Positions 46,927 through 56,995 of a stretch of DNA of 64,000 nt are shown in pieces. The notes below the pieces were generated by a model. That model saw nothing but the letters and a program-made list of their open reading frames with translations. It did no database searches and had not been told where the DNA came from. Within the stretch, counting starts at the first letter, position 1. Each line of letters opens with the position of its first letter. Made by a program: the position numbers and the translations under genes. This DNA comes from Cercis canadensis (Eukaryota > Streptophyta > Magnoliopsida > Fabales > Fabaceae): contig QAOA01007962.1 in NCBI GenBank assembly GCA_003255065.1, positions 655,229-719,228 of the forward strand, in the 5' to 3' direction.

Positions 46927-47483
46927 CTGACTTTTGTCTTTATTTGACAGAATGAGATAGTTTCTAGTAAGCTCTTGAAAAACTAGGGAGAGTTTTTTGG
47001 TTAAGCTTGTTGTAAAAACCAGTGTTGTATCGAAGTTTGGACAAATAACCTTGATAGTAGAACCATAGCCTTGGGAGAGTGGACGTAGGCTCTGTTTTGG
47101 CCGAACTAATATAAAAATTATAAGTTGAATCTCTCTAACTATGTCTCTCTAATATTCCACTTTATATGATCTACTGCTACATAACTAGCTCTGTTGTTCT
47201 ACTCATGATAAGCTTGTTAAATCTTTTCTTATAAATTGTTATATTCATATATGCAAGAATTTATCTCTTCTGTTTGAATAGGTATCTGGTTTATGTTTGG
47301 AGTTTTCATATTCTGATTTCAATTATTAATCTCTGCTAAGTTATTTATGGGTTTTTAAATAACCAGCTCTAAAACAATTTTTGAATATAAACAGGTTATT
47401 CTAGAAATATTTTTTAATCTATAATTCCACATTATTATTCTCTTAATCTCATATTCACCCCTCTAGGAGCATACTTACACTCT

Positions 47484-50400
47484 GATCTAAATAATTTACC
47501 TTTGCATAATTCATTCACTGATGTTGACAAAGTCACAGTTGAAAATGGTAAGCAACTTTCTGTTCTTAATACTGGCATTACTTCTATTCACTCATCCATA
47601 AGACCCTTGCTCCTCAATAATGTCTTTCATGTGCCTAAAATTGCTGCTAATTTGGTTAGTGTCCAAAAACTATGTCAAGAAAACTACACTTATATTGAAT
47701 TCTATCCTTCTTATTTTCTTGTGAAGGAACAAAAAACTCAAGAGGTCTTTCTCCAAGGAAAGCTTGACTGAGGGTTGTACAACATTGCTTCTAGTTTTAC
47801 AACCTGTCAGTCTCCTCATACTGCTTTCCAGATTTTTAGAACCAATCCTCATACTGCTTCTTCTAGCCTACAACTTTGGCATAACAAGCTTGGCCATATT
47901 TCTCTTGAAATTGTAAATAAAGTCATGACAAAGTGTCATTTACCCACTTTCAATAATAGACCAGTTTGTGATTCTTGTCAATTAGCTAAAAGTCATAAAC
48001 TACCATTTCTAAGATCATATTCAAGAGCAATAAAACCATTTGATTTGATTCATGTTGACTTGTGGGGGTCACCCTCTTGAACTTTTGTTAATGGTGCTTG
48101 CTATTTTCTGTTATTGATTGATGACTACAGTAGATTTTCTTGGCTCTATTTACTATAATCTAAAAGTGACACCTTAGTGATGTTTACAAGATTTTAGTCC
48201 ATAGTGGAAAGACAGTTTGACTGTAAAATCAAAACTGTTCAATTTGATTTTAGGGGAGAGTTTGAAGCATTTACTAATCTTGTTAATACCTTGGGTCTTT
48301 CTTGTCCCCATACACCTAAACAGAAAGGGAAAGTTGAAAGGATAAATAGACAAGTAATTGAAGTAGGCTTATCCTTACTCATTAATGTAGGATTGCCTTC
48401 CAAATACTAGAATTTTTCCTTTCAAATTGCTATGTTTCTGATTGACTGATTACCTCATTCTGCTCTCTAGTTTCAGTTACCTTATGACTTTCTTTACAAC
48501 TAATCTCCTAATTTTTCTAGCCTCAAAACCTTTGGCTGTTTGTGTTTTCTTTACCTTAATCCTTATCGGGCCCACAAACTAGAAATTATATCTACTGCTT
48601 GCTGCTTTCTGGGTGACAACAATAAACATAAGGACTTCTTGTGTCTTGATATAACCTCTAAAAGGATTTATGTCTCAAGACATGTTGTCTTTGCTGGGAA
48701 TGTCTTTCCCTTTAAGTCCCAACCCACTATTCCTTCTCAACCTATCTCTACTGAGTGTTTACTTCCCCCATCTACTTCTTTACCTGCTACTCTTATTACC
48801 TACTTCTCCCTTTTTCCCCTTATCTCCAGTTATGTGCCTGCATACACTCCTTCTCTATCATTCTCTCCTATATTAGTTGCCACTTCTGCTGATACCACAA
48901 TATCAATGCCTTCCCTAATGGTCGCATCCCTAGTTTTGTCTTCCCTTCCTCCACCTCCTGCTCCCCAACGAATGGTCACTAGAAGTCAGAATGACACCTT
49001 CAAACCAAAAGTATATTCTTCCACTGCTACCTTTGATATTTCTGAACCATCCACATACAAATAGGCCATTAAGTCTCCCTGTTGGGCTAAAGCTATGGCT
49101 ACAAAGTTCTAGGCCTTACAGAGAATTGACACTTGGCAATTGGTACCTTGCCCTCTCATAAAAACATTGTGGGGGTGTAGATGGATTTACAAGTTAAAAT
49201 ACCATCCTAATGGCTCTATAGAAAGGTATAAGCCTAGGCTCGTAGCACAAGGATACACTCAAACTCATGGTGTTGATTATTTTGATAGCTTTTGTCCAAT
49301 GGTCAAACCAGCCACTATTCGTGTTGTTCTTACCATTGCATTGTCAAGGGGTTGGTTGTTAAGGACTTGATGTCAATAATGCTTTCCTAAATGGTGACTT
49401 GCAAGAAGAAGTCTATATGAGACAAAACCAAGTCTTTGAGAATCCATAGTTCCCTCATCATGTGTGACACTTGAAGAAAGCCCTCTTTGGCTTGAAGCAT
49501 GCCCTTAGAGTTTGATTCACTAAGCTTAAGACTACTCTCCTGCATTGGGGCTTTGTGTGCATATTATCTGACAACTCTCTCTTTGTATTTCACTCAGTTA
49601 CAACAATTATCTATTTACTGGTATATGTAGATGACATCATTGTCACTGGCTCTAGCCTGTCCATGATCAATCTATTAGTTTCTGCTCTTAATTCTTAATT
49701 TTCTTTAAAGGACTTGGACCAACTGAATTACTTTCTGGGTGTAGAAGCTACTTGGTTGCCTCATGGTCTTCATCTTTCACAATCCAAATATGTCTCTGAC
49801 CTTCGGTAGAAAGTCGGGCTTGCTGATTCCAAACCTACCCCTACTCCCATGGTCAGTTCACATGTTCTGTGTGCATCACAAGACACTGTTCTTAAAGATC
49901 CTTCCTTATATCGCAACTTAGTTGGTGCCTTGCAGTACTACACAGTCACTAGACTTGACATTGCTTACTCAGTCAACTGTCTCTACAAATTCATGAGATC
50001 CCCCACTGATGATCACTTTAAGGCAGTGAAACATGTTCTTTGATACTTAAAAGGCACTATCACCTTTGGTATTCATCTCAAGCACATTGCTGCACTCTCA
50101 CTTCATGCTTACTCTAACTCTAACTGGGCTGGTTGCCCTGATGATAGGCATAGCAGAAGTGGGCATGTTGTTTTCTTTGGTCCAAATCTAGTCTCATGGT
50201 GTTTTGGGAAGCAAAAGGTGGTATCTTGTTCTAGTACTGAAGCAGAATACAGGACTTTTGCCATTGTTGCATCTAAACTGTAGTGGCTTTAGTCCTTGCT
50301 GTGTGAACTTCACTTTAGATTACTCAAGCCACCTTTACTTCTATGTGACAATTTAAGTGCAATTTTCTTAGATGATAATCCAATGTTACACTCTCAAACT

Positions 50401-50570
50401 AAACATGTGGAGATTGATTGTCACTTTATTCAAGAGAAAATTCTGAATAAGTCTCTTGTTGTGTTCCTTATTCCTTCCATGGATCAGATTGCAGAGATCC
50501 TTACCAAGCTTCTCTTAACATCATCATTTCTTTCCAATTGTCACAAACTCACTGTCCTTAACAGGCCTCT
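47484..50570 (+). pseudogene. Copia-A pol: PR end-INT-RT-RNaseH (broken)
   Basis: The host reading resumes at 47484 with DLNNLPLHNSF and FHVPKIAANLVSVQKLCQEN (protease end). GAG-pre-integrase has LWHNKLGHISLEIVNKVMTK and CDSCQLAKSHKLPF. Integrase has DLIHVDLWGSPS, DDYSRFSWLYL, VQFDFRGEFEAF (where family members have D-G-G-G-E-F) and SCPHTPKQKGKVER. RT has CRWIYKLKYHPNGSIERYKP and RLVAQGYTQTHGVDYFDSF. Near 49370 there is one frameshift, then DVNNAFLNGDLQEEVYMRQ, LLVYVDDIIVTGSS, LQYYTVTRLDIAYSVNCLYK and RNase H CSSTEAEYR (50230). The product ends near 50570. Stops are frequent (for example 48078, 48155, 48408, 49451, 50041, 50281). Apart from the one frameshift, the frame is kept over 3 kb. Confidence 0.9.
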
Positions 50571-50585
50571 GAGTTTGAGTGGGGC
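50571..50585 (+). other. Copia-A polypurine tract
   Basis: GAGTTTGAGTGGGG just before the 3' LTR start at 50586. Confidence 0.7.
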
Positions 50586-50871
50586 TGTTAAATATAAATG
50601 GTTAGTTACTAGTCAGTTTGTAGTAGTTGTCATAGTGTGCCAGGTGTAATAAATTAGTTATGCCAGCTATAAATCTATTAACAACAGATACTATATATTG
50701 TAAACACTTAAGCTTAATTCAAAAGTAGCAGATTCAGTTTCTCTTCTCTCTTTCTCTCCTTCTCTCATTCTCACATTCTCACATTGTTCTCCCTCTTTCT
50801 GCATAGCTACACCGCAACTGCACTGCATTGCTTCTGCATTGTGTATTCTACATATTGTCTTCAAACTCACA
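50586..50871 (+). repeat. Copia-A 3' LTR
   Basis: It starts TGTTAAATATAAATGG and ends AACTCACA (286 bases), collinear with the 5' LTR at 11754-12059. Confidence 0.9.
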
Positions 50872-50963
50872 TTCTCTTGGTGGAGTTTGCTATGTTTTCC
50901 AAATGCAACTCCGACTAGTACTAGATGATGAAGCTAACAATCCTATAGACAAAGCACCATATT
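50872..50963 (+). pseudogene. AMP-binding/NRPS-like pseudogene, continuation
   Basis: Right after the Copia-A LTR the sequence reads in frame SLGGVCYVFQMQLRLVLDDE and ends at a stop near 50963. This carries on the C-terminal tail of the protein that stops at 11753 (ending LLFLAEDFQHHVNS). The two pieces share the TTCTY duplication. This shows that 11753 and 50872 were adjacent before Copia-A inserted. Copia-C starts about 15 bases further on, so the true end of the gene is not present. Confidence 0.72.
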
Positions 50964-50978
50964 AGTGTCATATGCTGA

Positions 50979-51242
50979 TGTGGTAGGTAGTTAGAAATTG
51001 GTTAAATAGTTAGACAGATGTCAGTTAAGTAGATAACTATCATGACAGCTGTAATTCAGTTATGCTAATCTTTAGCTTATCTATATAATGTAAGGTACTG
51101 ATCAAAATGAAGATACGAATCATTTCATCAACTCTGACTTCATTCTTTCTAAATTTTCTTTTCTTTAGTTTCCAGTTTACTTGCTTTCTGCAGAATTCAC
51201 TTATTCTCCTTCTTGCATCTATCTCTTATGCTAAATTCAACA
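50979..51242 (+). repeat. Copia-C 5' LTR
   Basis: Starts near TGTGGTAGGTAGTTAG and ends TTCAACA immediately before the primer-binding site. The length is about 264 bases, but the start is uncertain because no partner LTR exists. Confidence 0.65.
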
Positions 51243-51256
51243 TGGTATCAAGCTAC
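51243..51256 (+). promoter_or_regulatory. Copia-C primer-binding site
   Basis: TGGTATCAAGCTAC, a Met-tRNA type site carrying a small deletion relative to TGGTATCAGAGC. Confidence 0.7.
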
Positions 51257-51264
51257 ATCAATGG

Positions 51265-52930
51265 TAGAGTACACAGCAATTCATGCCTCACTATTGACAG
51301 AAACTCAGAATCTTGGGAGTGAACCTTCATCAAACACCATGACAACACAGTCAACTTGTGTCAACCCTAACCTTCCTGCTTTTGGCCAAACACTCACAAT
51401 CAAACTTGATTAGAGCAATTATCTCATATGGAGAAATAAATTGTTGAATATTGTCATTGCCAATGGCTATGAAGATATCTTGGAGGGCACACGATCATGT
51501 CCAAATCATTTGATAGCAGCAATAGATGCTGCATCTGCAAGCATAGGATCAATCACCTTGAATCCAGACTATGTGCTTTGGCAACGCCAGAATAGGCTAG
51601 TGATGAATTAGATTTACTCCTTACTCACTGAGCAGATGATGACTCAAATAATGGCCTACAATTCTGCTCATGAAATCTGGAAAGCTCTTCAGAGAGCTTT
51701 GCCTCTACATCACGAGCAAGAATCATGGAATTATGTCTGCAACTTCAAACAAGAAAAGGAGTATTAAGCATGATGGATTACACACTACGCATTTATCACA
51801 TTTGTGACAATCTGCGAGCAATAGGGGAATCCATAACCTCAGATGATCAAATCATGGTTGTCTTGGCAGGATTAGGCCTTGCATACAATGCGATTGTGGC
51901 TTCCATCACCTCTCGTCCTGAAGCTATTTATGTTGAAGAGCTACAAAGCTATTTGCACACCATTGAAAGAAGGTTGGAAAGGCAAAGATTGATGGATGAA
52001 CAAACTATAATACAGGCAAATGCAGTAATGTTCAATCCTCATAAAGGAAAGAAAAAGCAATGGCAGAATCACAACAACAACAACTTCAATTATCACACCC
52101 CTGGACAAAGAGGACCCTCTGGTGCTCACTTCAACAAGGGTAAGACTAATGTTGGAACTGATTATGGAACAAAACCACAATGCGAAATTTTTCTCAAGAT
52201 TGGCCATGTAGCTATGGAGTGCTGGCATAGGTTTGATAATTCTTTTCAACCTAAGACTTCCAATTCTAATAATTTTTCTCAAAATTCTCAGGATCCTCAA
52301 GCACTAATGGTTAGACCTAGTCTTCTTAGTGAAACTCCTTGGTTTCTGGATATGGGAGCCACACAATATGTTACATCTAACTTGAGCAATCTCTCCCTTC
52401 ATAATCCATTCAATGGTGATGAAAAGGTCACTATAGGCAATGGTAAGGGGGTTATATGTCCTGCATTCTGGTTACACTTAAATGTTTTACATGTACCTAA
52501 AATTGCTGCTAATCTTGTTAGTGTGCAAAAGCTGTGTTATGATAACAACACTTATGTGGAGTTCTATCCTTCTTATTTTGTTGTGAAGGACCAGAAAACT
52601 CAAGCAATTCTTTTGCAAGGAGGCCTTGACAAAGGATTGTATCATGTCCCACATGCATCTTCATGTCACCCCTCAAGGGGCAAAGGTGTTTCAAGTTTTT
52701 AGTTCAAATCCAAAATCTGTAACAGAGTCCATGAGGCTTTGGCACAACAGACTTGACCATCATTCTCTTGATATTGTGAATAGAGTAATGACTCAATGTA
52801 ATCTTCCTATGTTTAGCTTACATGATTCTTGTCAATTGGCTAAAAGTCATAAACTCCCATTTGTAAAATCTCATACTCGAGCTATAAAACCATTTGACTT
52901 AGTTCATGTTGACTTATGGGGCTCACAGTA
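51265..52930 (+). pseudogene. Copia-C gag-PR-INT fragment (broken)
   Basis: Gag starts around 51265 with LPAFGQTLTIKLD, NYLIWRNKLLNIVIANGYED and an in-frame stop. It shifts frame near 51720 and then reads a long open stretch (51725-52702) with MMDYTLRIYHICDNLRAIGE, RRLERQRLMDEQTIIQANAV and an Asn-rich linker. The zinc-knuckle-like CEIFLKIGHVAMEC has Phe in place of the second Cys. Protease has PWFLDMGATQYVT, where D-S/T-G is D-M-G. FHVPKI-type residues LHVPKIAANLVSVQKLCYDN follow. After a frameshift near 52630 comes LWHNRLDHHSLDIVNRVMTQ, then the integrase start, and it breaks off at 52930. It cannot yield active enzymes. Confidence 0.82.
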
Positions 52931-53181
52931 AATGGATAACATAATGTACATGATAAGAAAATTAATAATCATGTTAAAATAAATAATTATAATATTTGTA
53001 CAATGCAATAATATATTTTATTTGATTTTATTATTTTAAATTTCTAATACCAATAATTTTTTAATGCATGGTTATTTAATAGTTGCTATATATTGTACAA
53101 TATATTAGTAGTAGTAACATTTTCATAATAATTTATGTAATTATCAACACATATAATCTTTACTTCTGAAAAATAATTTTA
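52931..53181. other. AT-rich spacer, no gene seen
   Basis: Very AT-rich flank between truncated Copia-C and the long-TIR element. Nothing recognised except the left duplication TAATTTTA at 53174-53181. Confidence 0.5.
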
Positions 53182-54082
53182 GGGAGCCGCTATTTTCACA
53201 CCTTATTTTCTAATGCTAGAACCTATTTAATATTTAAATATGATATAGACTAAATTAGTCTTATTCAATGTAAAAAGTTTTTAAACTTTATTAATCATGA
53301 TATTCTCTTTTTAACTCTTATCAATTGTTGCTCTATTTTTCTTACAATTATCTCCAAGCTCATTTTTCTGTTTTCTCCAATGTCAAAGTAAAGTTGAAAT
53401 TAATCAAGTTCAAGACAAATTAAGAGCAAGGATTTTAAAACCTTTTCTAAATATGTCAGTTTGAAAACATTAGTAGAAGAGAAACTCAACCCAATTGCTT
53501 TCTCTTCAGATACCTGAGAAAATCCTACCCCCCCCCCCCCATTGCAAATTAATTACCCTTTGATTTCAACTGCTCCAAACACATACTAGAAAGGAAGACA
53601 TATTGAAAAGAGAAAATTAGATAGGCACGCATATTGACCTGGAAGTTGAGGACTTTAACTTTAAGGCACTAGAACTTGTACAACCGAGCTGCCAAGACTT
53701 GAGATGCAACGAGTTGATGAGAAAAAGGGGTTCAAGGGTCTTCTCCTAGTGTGAAATGGTTTGCTCAGGCAAAGAGAATTGCATTGAAAAAAAGGAGAGA
53801 GAGAGAGAGAGAGGGATAGAGAGAGAAAGTAGAAGAGTCCTAAAAGAAAGATTATTACTATTGCGGTTAGTCAATTGTAGGAAACAAAATTGAAGAATAA
53901 AATTGGAGATAATTAAAAAAAAATAAAAATGAAGTCACAATTAATGAATTAGAAAGAGAATATCATAATTAGTCAATTTTAAAAACTTTTCATATTTAGT
54001 GGGTGTAATGTAATCTATATGATATTTAGACATCAAGTATGACGTGACATTAGCAAAATAAGGTGTGGAAATAATGGCTTCC
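53182..54082. mobile_element. Long-TIR DNA transposon (TSD TAATTTTA)
   Basis: Left end GGGAGCCGCTATTTTCACAC and right end (reverse complement) GGAAGCCATTATTTCCACAC continue as similar inverted sequence for about 150 bases, sharing CACCTTATTTT, 'ctaatg', 'aaatatgatatag' and 'tgatattctcttt' in order. The flanks are a perfect 8-base TAATTTTA (53174-53181, 54083-54090). Long repeats fit Mutator-like elements (usually 9 bases) while 8 bases fits hAT; the class is unsettled. The interior has a poly-C run (53528-53540) and a GA microsatellite (53797-53829), and no transposase. Confidence 0.72.
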
Positions 54083-54802
54083 TAATTTTATTTATTATTA
54101 TAAATTAATTTATAATAAATTTTATGATTTTGTTAATAATTATGAATAGTACTAATATTTGTATAATATGGTATAATTTTTATTATAATGTTCCATAAAA
54201 TATGTATTATAATATTATTTATATTGACATATTTGAAATTGAAATTTTAATAACAATATATTGTATAGTGTCATATTTTCTTGATAAAAAAAATATAAAA
54301 TTACTAAATAAGATTAACTAAATATAACATTTACTAGTAAATAAATTTATTACTAATGATTAAAAAATTAAATTTATTGTTAATAATAAATTTATATTCA
54401 TTTTAATTATTATATAAAATATACAATATTTATTTTAATAACATAATAATATTCAATATACTTATCTTATCCTTTTCAAACATGTCTAGATCTCTGGTGT
54501 AGGATTAGTTATCTTGACAACAAGATAACAATAGTCAACAAGATAGATTCATCATATCCTACTGATCCATCAAACATTAGGTAATGGCAGAATTTATTTT
54601 ATCCTGCACTTCATATCAAGTCCACCAAATAGGCAAATATCAACCAAATCAATTGCTAATCCAATAAGTGATCCTTTTCCTCGTGAGTAATTTCAACAAG
54701 TTGCACACTAGCAAATGGATACATGTGCAATTGGCATAAAAGAAATATAATGTGATTAGCTTAAGCAAAAAAAATTCAATTCTAATTTTTTCCATTTATT
54801 AT
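54083..54802. other. AT-rich spacer, no gene seen
   Basis: Strongly AT-rich, no supported gene or further repeat. The last three bases before the CACTA terminus are TAT. Confidence 0.5.
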
Positions 54803-55259
54803 CACTACAAGAAAATTCTCGTTTTCTCACGGAACAAATCTGTAAGAAATGGTGGAAAAGTCCGTAAGAAACAGTGTTCTCATGGACTTTCTCATGGACC
54901 TATGGGCATGACAAAAGTCTTTTCTCACAGAGAAATTGCTCCGCGAGAAATTTCTCATGACTCTTCTCACGGATAAACATTTGTTATGCGTGAGAGTATC
55001 TCACGCAAAAGTCATGGATTTTCTCATGGATCCGTTCCGTGAGAAATTTCTCGTGGACTCTTCTCCGTGAGAACATCTGTGAGAATCTCCTTTCCAAATA
55101 TATTTTTTTATTTTTTATATTTGTGGATTTTTTTCTCAAATAATTATTTATTTTTTCTAAACATTTAATCAAATTAATAAACAAAATTAAATGAAATATA
55201 ATTAAATTTTATTAATAAAATTTAACTACATTAGAAAAATGTTATCCAATATAAAAAAA

Positions 55260-56830
55260 ATACAACAAAAGTCCTCAGCTAAGCACTAGTCCTCCTCGTC
55301 TGTCCTGAAGTCCTCAGCTGTGTCATCCTCAACGGTAGGATGTGGGGTCGAACCAGATCCTAAACACTGGTGCTGCTATTGTAACTGTCCCAACATAGAG
55401 GTGAGCGCCTCGGGTGATATGCCATTCGCATCCAGTGCCTCGGCCACTAGGTTGAGGCGAGCCATCTCTTGCTACAAGCTGGCCATATGGGACAACACCA
55501 TAGACATGTGAGGATCCAGCCATTGAGAGGGCTAGGTAAGTTGTGAGTTGGTGGAGTCCAAAATACCAGCCTCAGAGCCTATGTCGTAAACCCGGCCCTT
55601 CTTATTCTTCTTGCCGATGGCATTAAGCCATAGTCCTGTGTCGTCGACAGAAGAAGAAGAGGACCCAGCCTGGCTTTCAGACCGACGCCTCTCAAACTCA
55701 GTCTGCATAGATAAAATAATTAGGTTAGTATTAGAATTAATCCATGTAACTCATAAAGACTTAAGGACGAATTTAATACTTACATAGGTAGAATTCGCTC
55801 GTTGATGAACCCAGCCCTTAGTAGAGCTGTGCTGGAGGTGACGTAAAACCTACGAAGTGTTGGGCTCTCTGCCCAACTCCTTTGTCTACAAAAAACATAA
55901 ATTGTTAGTAAACATTGGCATATCTAAAAAAAATAACGTTATTAAATGACAAACTTACCAGCCTCTGTTTGTGCTTTGAGATAGTGATAAAGCCACCCCT
56001 GTGGAATGCTTACCCCTAATCTAAGGAACGATTCTTCTTGTTCCTCTCAGAGATGGCCCTATACTCCTGAGAGACATATATTGCTCTGAGGGCCTCAAGT
56101 ACTACAACAGACAACCATTCGCCCTTCTTTTTCTCGATCCTGATGTCTCAGAAAAAGGCGCGAATGTTGTCTGAGCACTTAAAGAGCTAGACCTTACGAA
56201 TCTTACTCTCATGTTGGGGTCCCAGACACATATACTCTGCAATAGAAAATAGAATATTAATGTTAGTAAACAAGTATATCAAATATGTTAGTAAATAAAG
56301 TTAAATCAATGAAATTTTATCTTAAACTCTATCCACCAGAGTTCCTTCACCTCATCAGAAACTTAGGTAAAGTCCAGCTAAGGCTACTCATACTTCGACT
56401 TGTAGACAGTCGTAAGTACATTCACGGGCTCCTAGAAAGGAAAAGATGGAAAAGACATAATTAATTGTTAAGTAATAGAAATAACTAATGATAAAGTAAT
56501 AAAAAAATTAAAAAAATTAAGTATTAGAATCAACTTATTATTTCCTCCCATGTGACACAATAACCAGTCGACCATCAGCTAGTTGGGAGCCCGATAGTGA
56601 TCGTGCAGAGTCTAAAATGGACGGACTCGCCTGAGACGACCTTGCAGTGACCGACGATCCAGAGCCTAGGATCACAGCTCCTGAGCACCCCTCCCCCATC
56701 GCAGTGGGCAACAAGGTGCGCGCTAACTCCGTGGTCAACATGAACATAGACAAGGCCGACTCAATATGAGAAGTCTGAGAAATAGCCTTGCCTCTGTCCC
56801 TTCAGGACAACGTCCCAACTGTTGGAGATG
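55260..56830 (-). pseudogene. CACTA TNP1/Ptta-like gene (decayed)
   Basis: Minus-strand exons are suggested by splice sites. The first is about 56830-56536. The next are 56431-56321 (its 5' splice site has ATAAAA instead of GT), 56236-55959 and 55885-55784. The last runs from 55702 to about 55260. The last exons read LGREPNT, STKGWVHQRANSTY, TEFERRRSESQAGSSSSSVD, GLWLNAIGKKNKKGRVYDIG and GISPEALTSMLGQLQ, ending in an acidic tail. This matches the C-terminal half of the plant Ptta/En/Spm family (TNP1-type, Transposase_24), which helps transposition by binding the subterminal repeats. Stops are scattered in all exons (for example within the WVHQR exon and before SMVLSHMASL), so it is a pseudogene. 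The exon limits are inference. It has unusually high GC for this window. Confidence 0.68.
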
Positions 56831-56924
56831 ACCATCTCGGGTGATCTAACATATGTCTTGCGATTTAAATAAAATCAATGAAAATGGTAGAACAATAAAA
56901 ACAAGAATCCTTAAAGTCAAACCA

Positions 56925-56990
56925 AAACCTTAAACCCTAAACCTAAACCTCCAAACCTTAAAACCCAAAATATCTAATCCCAAACCACTA
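56925..56990 (+). repeat. Telomere-like AAACCCTAAACC words
   Basis: A short run of degenerate (C)CCTAAA-like units (AAACCCTAAACCTAAACC, then variants to 56990). It is too short and degenerate for a true interstitial telomere and sits at the outer side of the CACTA gene, so it is probably a 5' leader or subterminal region. Confidence 0.6.
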
Positions 56991-56995
56991 AACCT

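Larger units (their letters stand above)
21271..47483 (+). mobile_element. SIRE-like Copia-B retrotransposon with five nested insertions
   Basis: The 5' LTR is 21271-22492 and the primer-binding site is at 22495. Gag is 22576-24242 and pol 24243-27341. An additional env-like ORF occupies 27953-33076, then a polypurine tract (33556-33569). The 3' LTR runs from 33570 to 47483 in three pieces. Pol followed by an env-like ORF, about 1.2-kb LTRs, and an LTR start containing 'ggttctctaatcctagtttt' are known traits of the SIRE/Maximus lineage. Five younger insertions lie in its 3' half. It is inserted in the Copia-A protease. Flanks are ATGCA on the left and GATCT-type on the right, so no clear duplication is left, and about 10 bases of Copia-A seem to be missing at the site. 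Confidence 0.88.
33570..47483 (+). repeat. Copia-B 3' LTR, split into three pieces
   Basis: The LTR begins TGTTGACCCCATGG at 33570. Its pieces are 33570-33606, 35039-35688 and 46927-47483, together about 1244 bases and collinear with the 5' LTR. The first gap is the Athila-type solo LTR, the second the complete Athila-type element. The end reads TTACACTCT, after which Copia-A resumes. Confidence 0.88.
11754..50871 (+). mobile_element. Copia-A retrotransposon, 39 kb with nested insertions
   Basis: The element has two related LTRs (11754-12059 and 50586-50871). Both start TGTTAA, share TATACTATATATTGTAAACACTTAAGC-like text in order, and end CACA. Its primer-binding site is TGGTATCAGAGC at 12060-12071. 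The flanking 5-base duplication is TTCTT (11749-11753) and TTCTC (50872-50876), one mismatch. Its own coding segments are gag 12080-12727, gag/protease 20840-21270 and integrase-RT-RNaseH 47484-50570. A CRM-like Gypsy and the SIRE-like Copia-B were inserted between them. Without these inserts it would be about 4.8 kb, normal for a Copia element. LTR divergence is near 10% by eye over the first 130 bases, so it is the oldest layer here. It inserted into the AMP-synthetase-like pseudogene. Confidence 0.9.
50979..52930 (+). mobile_element. Copia-C retrotransposon, truncated at its 3' side
   Basis: The 5' LTR is about 50979-51242, ending TTCAACA. The primer-binding site is TGGTATCAAGCTAC at 51243. 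Gag follows, then protease and the start of integrase. The reading stops at 52930 after DLVHVDLWGSQ and unrelated AT-rich sequence follows, so RT, RNase H and the 3' LTR are absent. Protein similarity to Copia-A is high and collinear throughout, so both are one lineage; the LTRs are different. The LTR start is approximate. Confidence 0.8.
54803..56995 (-). mobile_element. CACTA (En/Spm) element, interrupted by the Ogre-like LTR
   Basis: It starts with the classical CACTACAAGAAAA terminus. Within 300 bases there are many copies of TTTCTCACGGA / CGTGAGAAATTTCTC in both orientations (54825-55095). A decayed TNP1/Ptta-like gene on the minus strand follows. The other terminus is not present before the Ogre-like element begins at 56996, and may lie beyond this window or be lost. 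Sequence near 56925-56990 with AAACCCTAAACC words may be the subterminal part. The terminus at 3959 is from the same family. Confidence 0.8.

Noticed and set aside
48670-48876. Separate small protein rich in Leu and Pro
   Set aside because: A shadow in another frame of the Copia-A integrase-RT linker.
3959-54803. One giant CACTA element spanning the middle of the window
   Set aside because: The two termini face outward, away from the middle, so they cannot be the ends of an element lying between them.
56925-56990. Interstitial telomere
   Set aside because: Only a few degenerate CCCTAAA-like words in the CACTA outer region; far too short.
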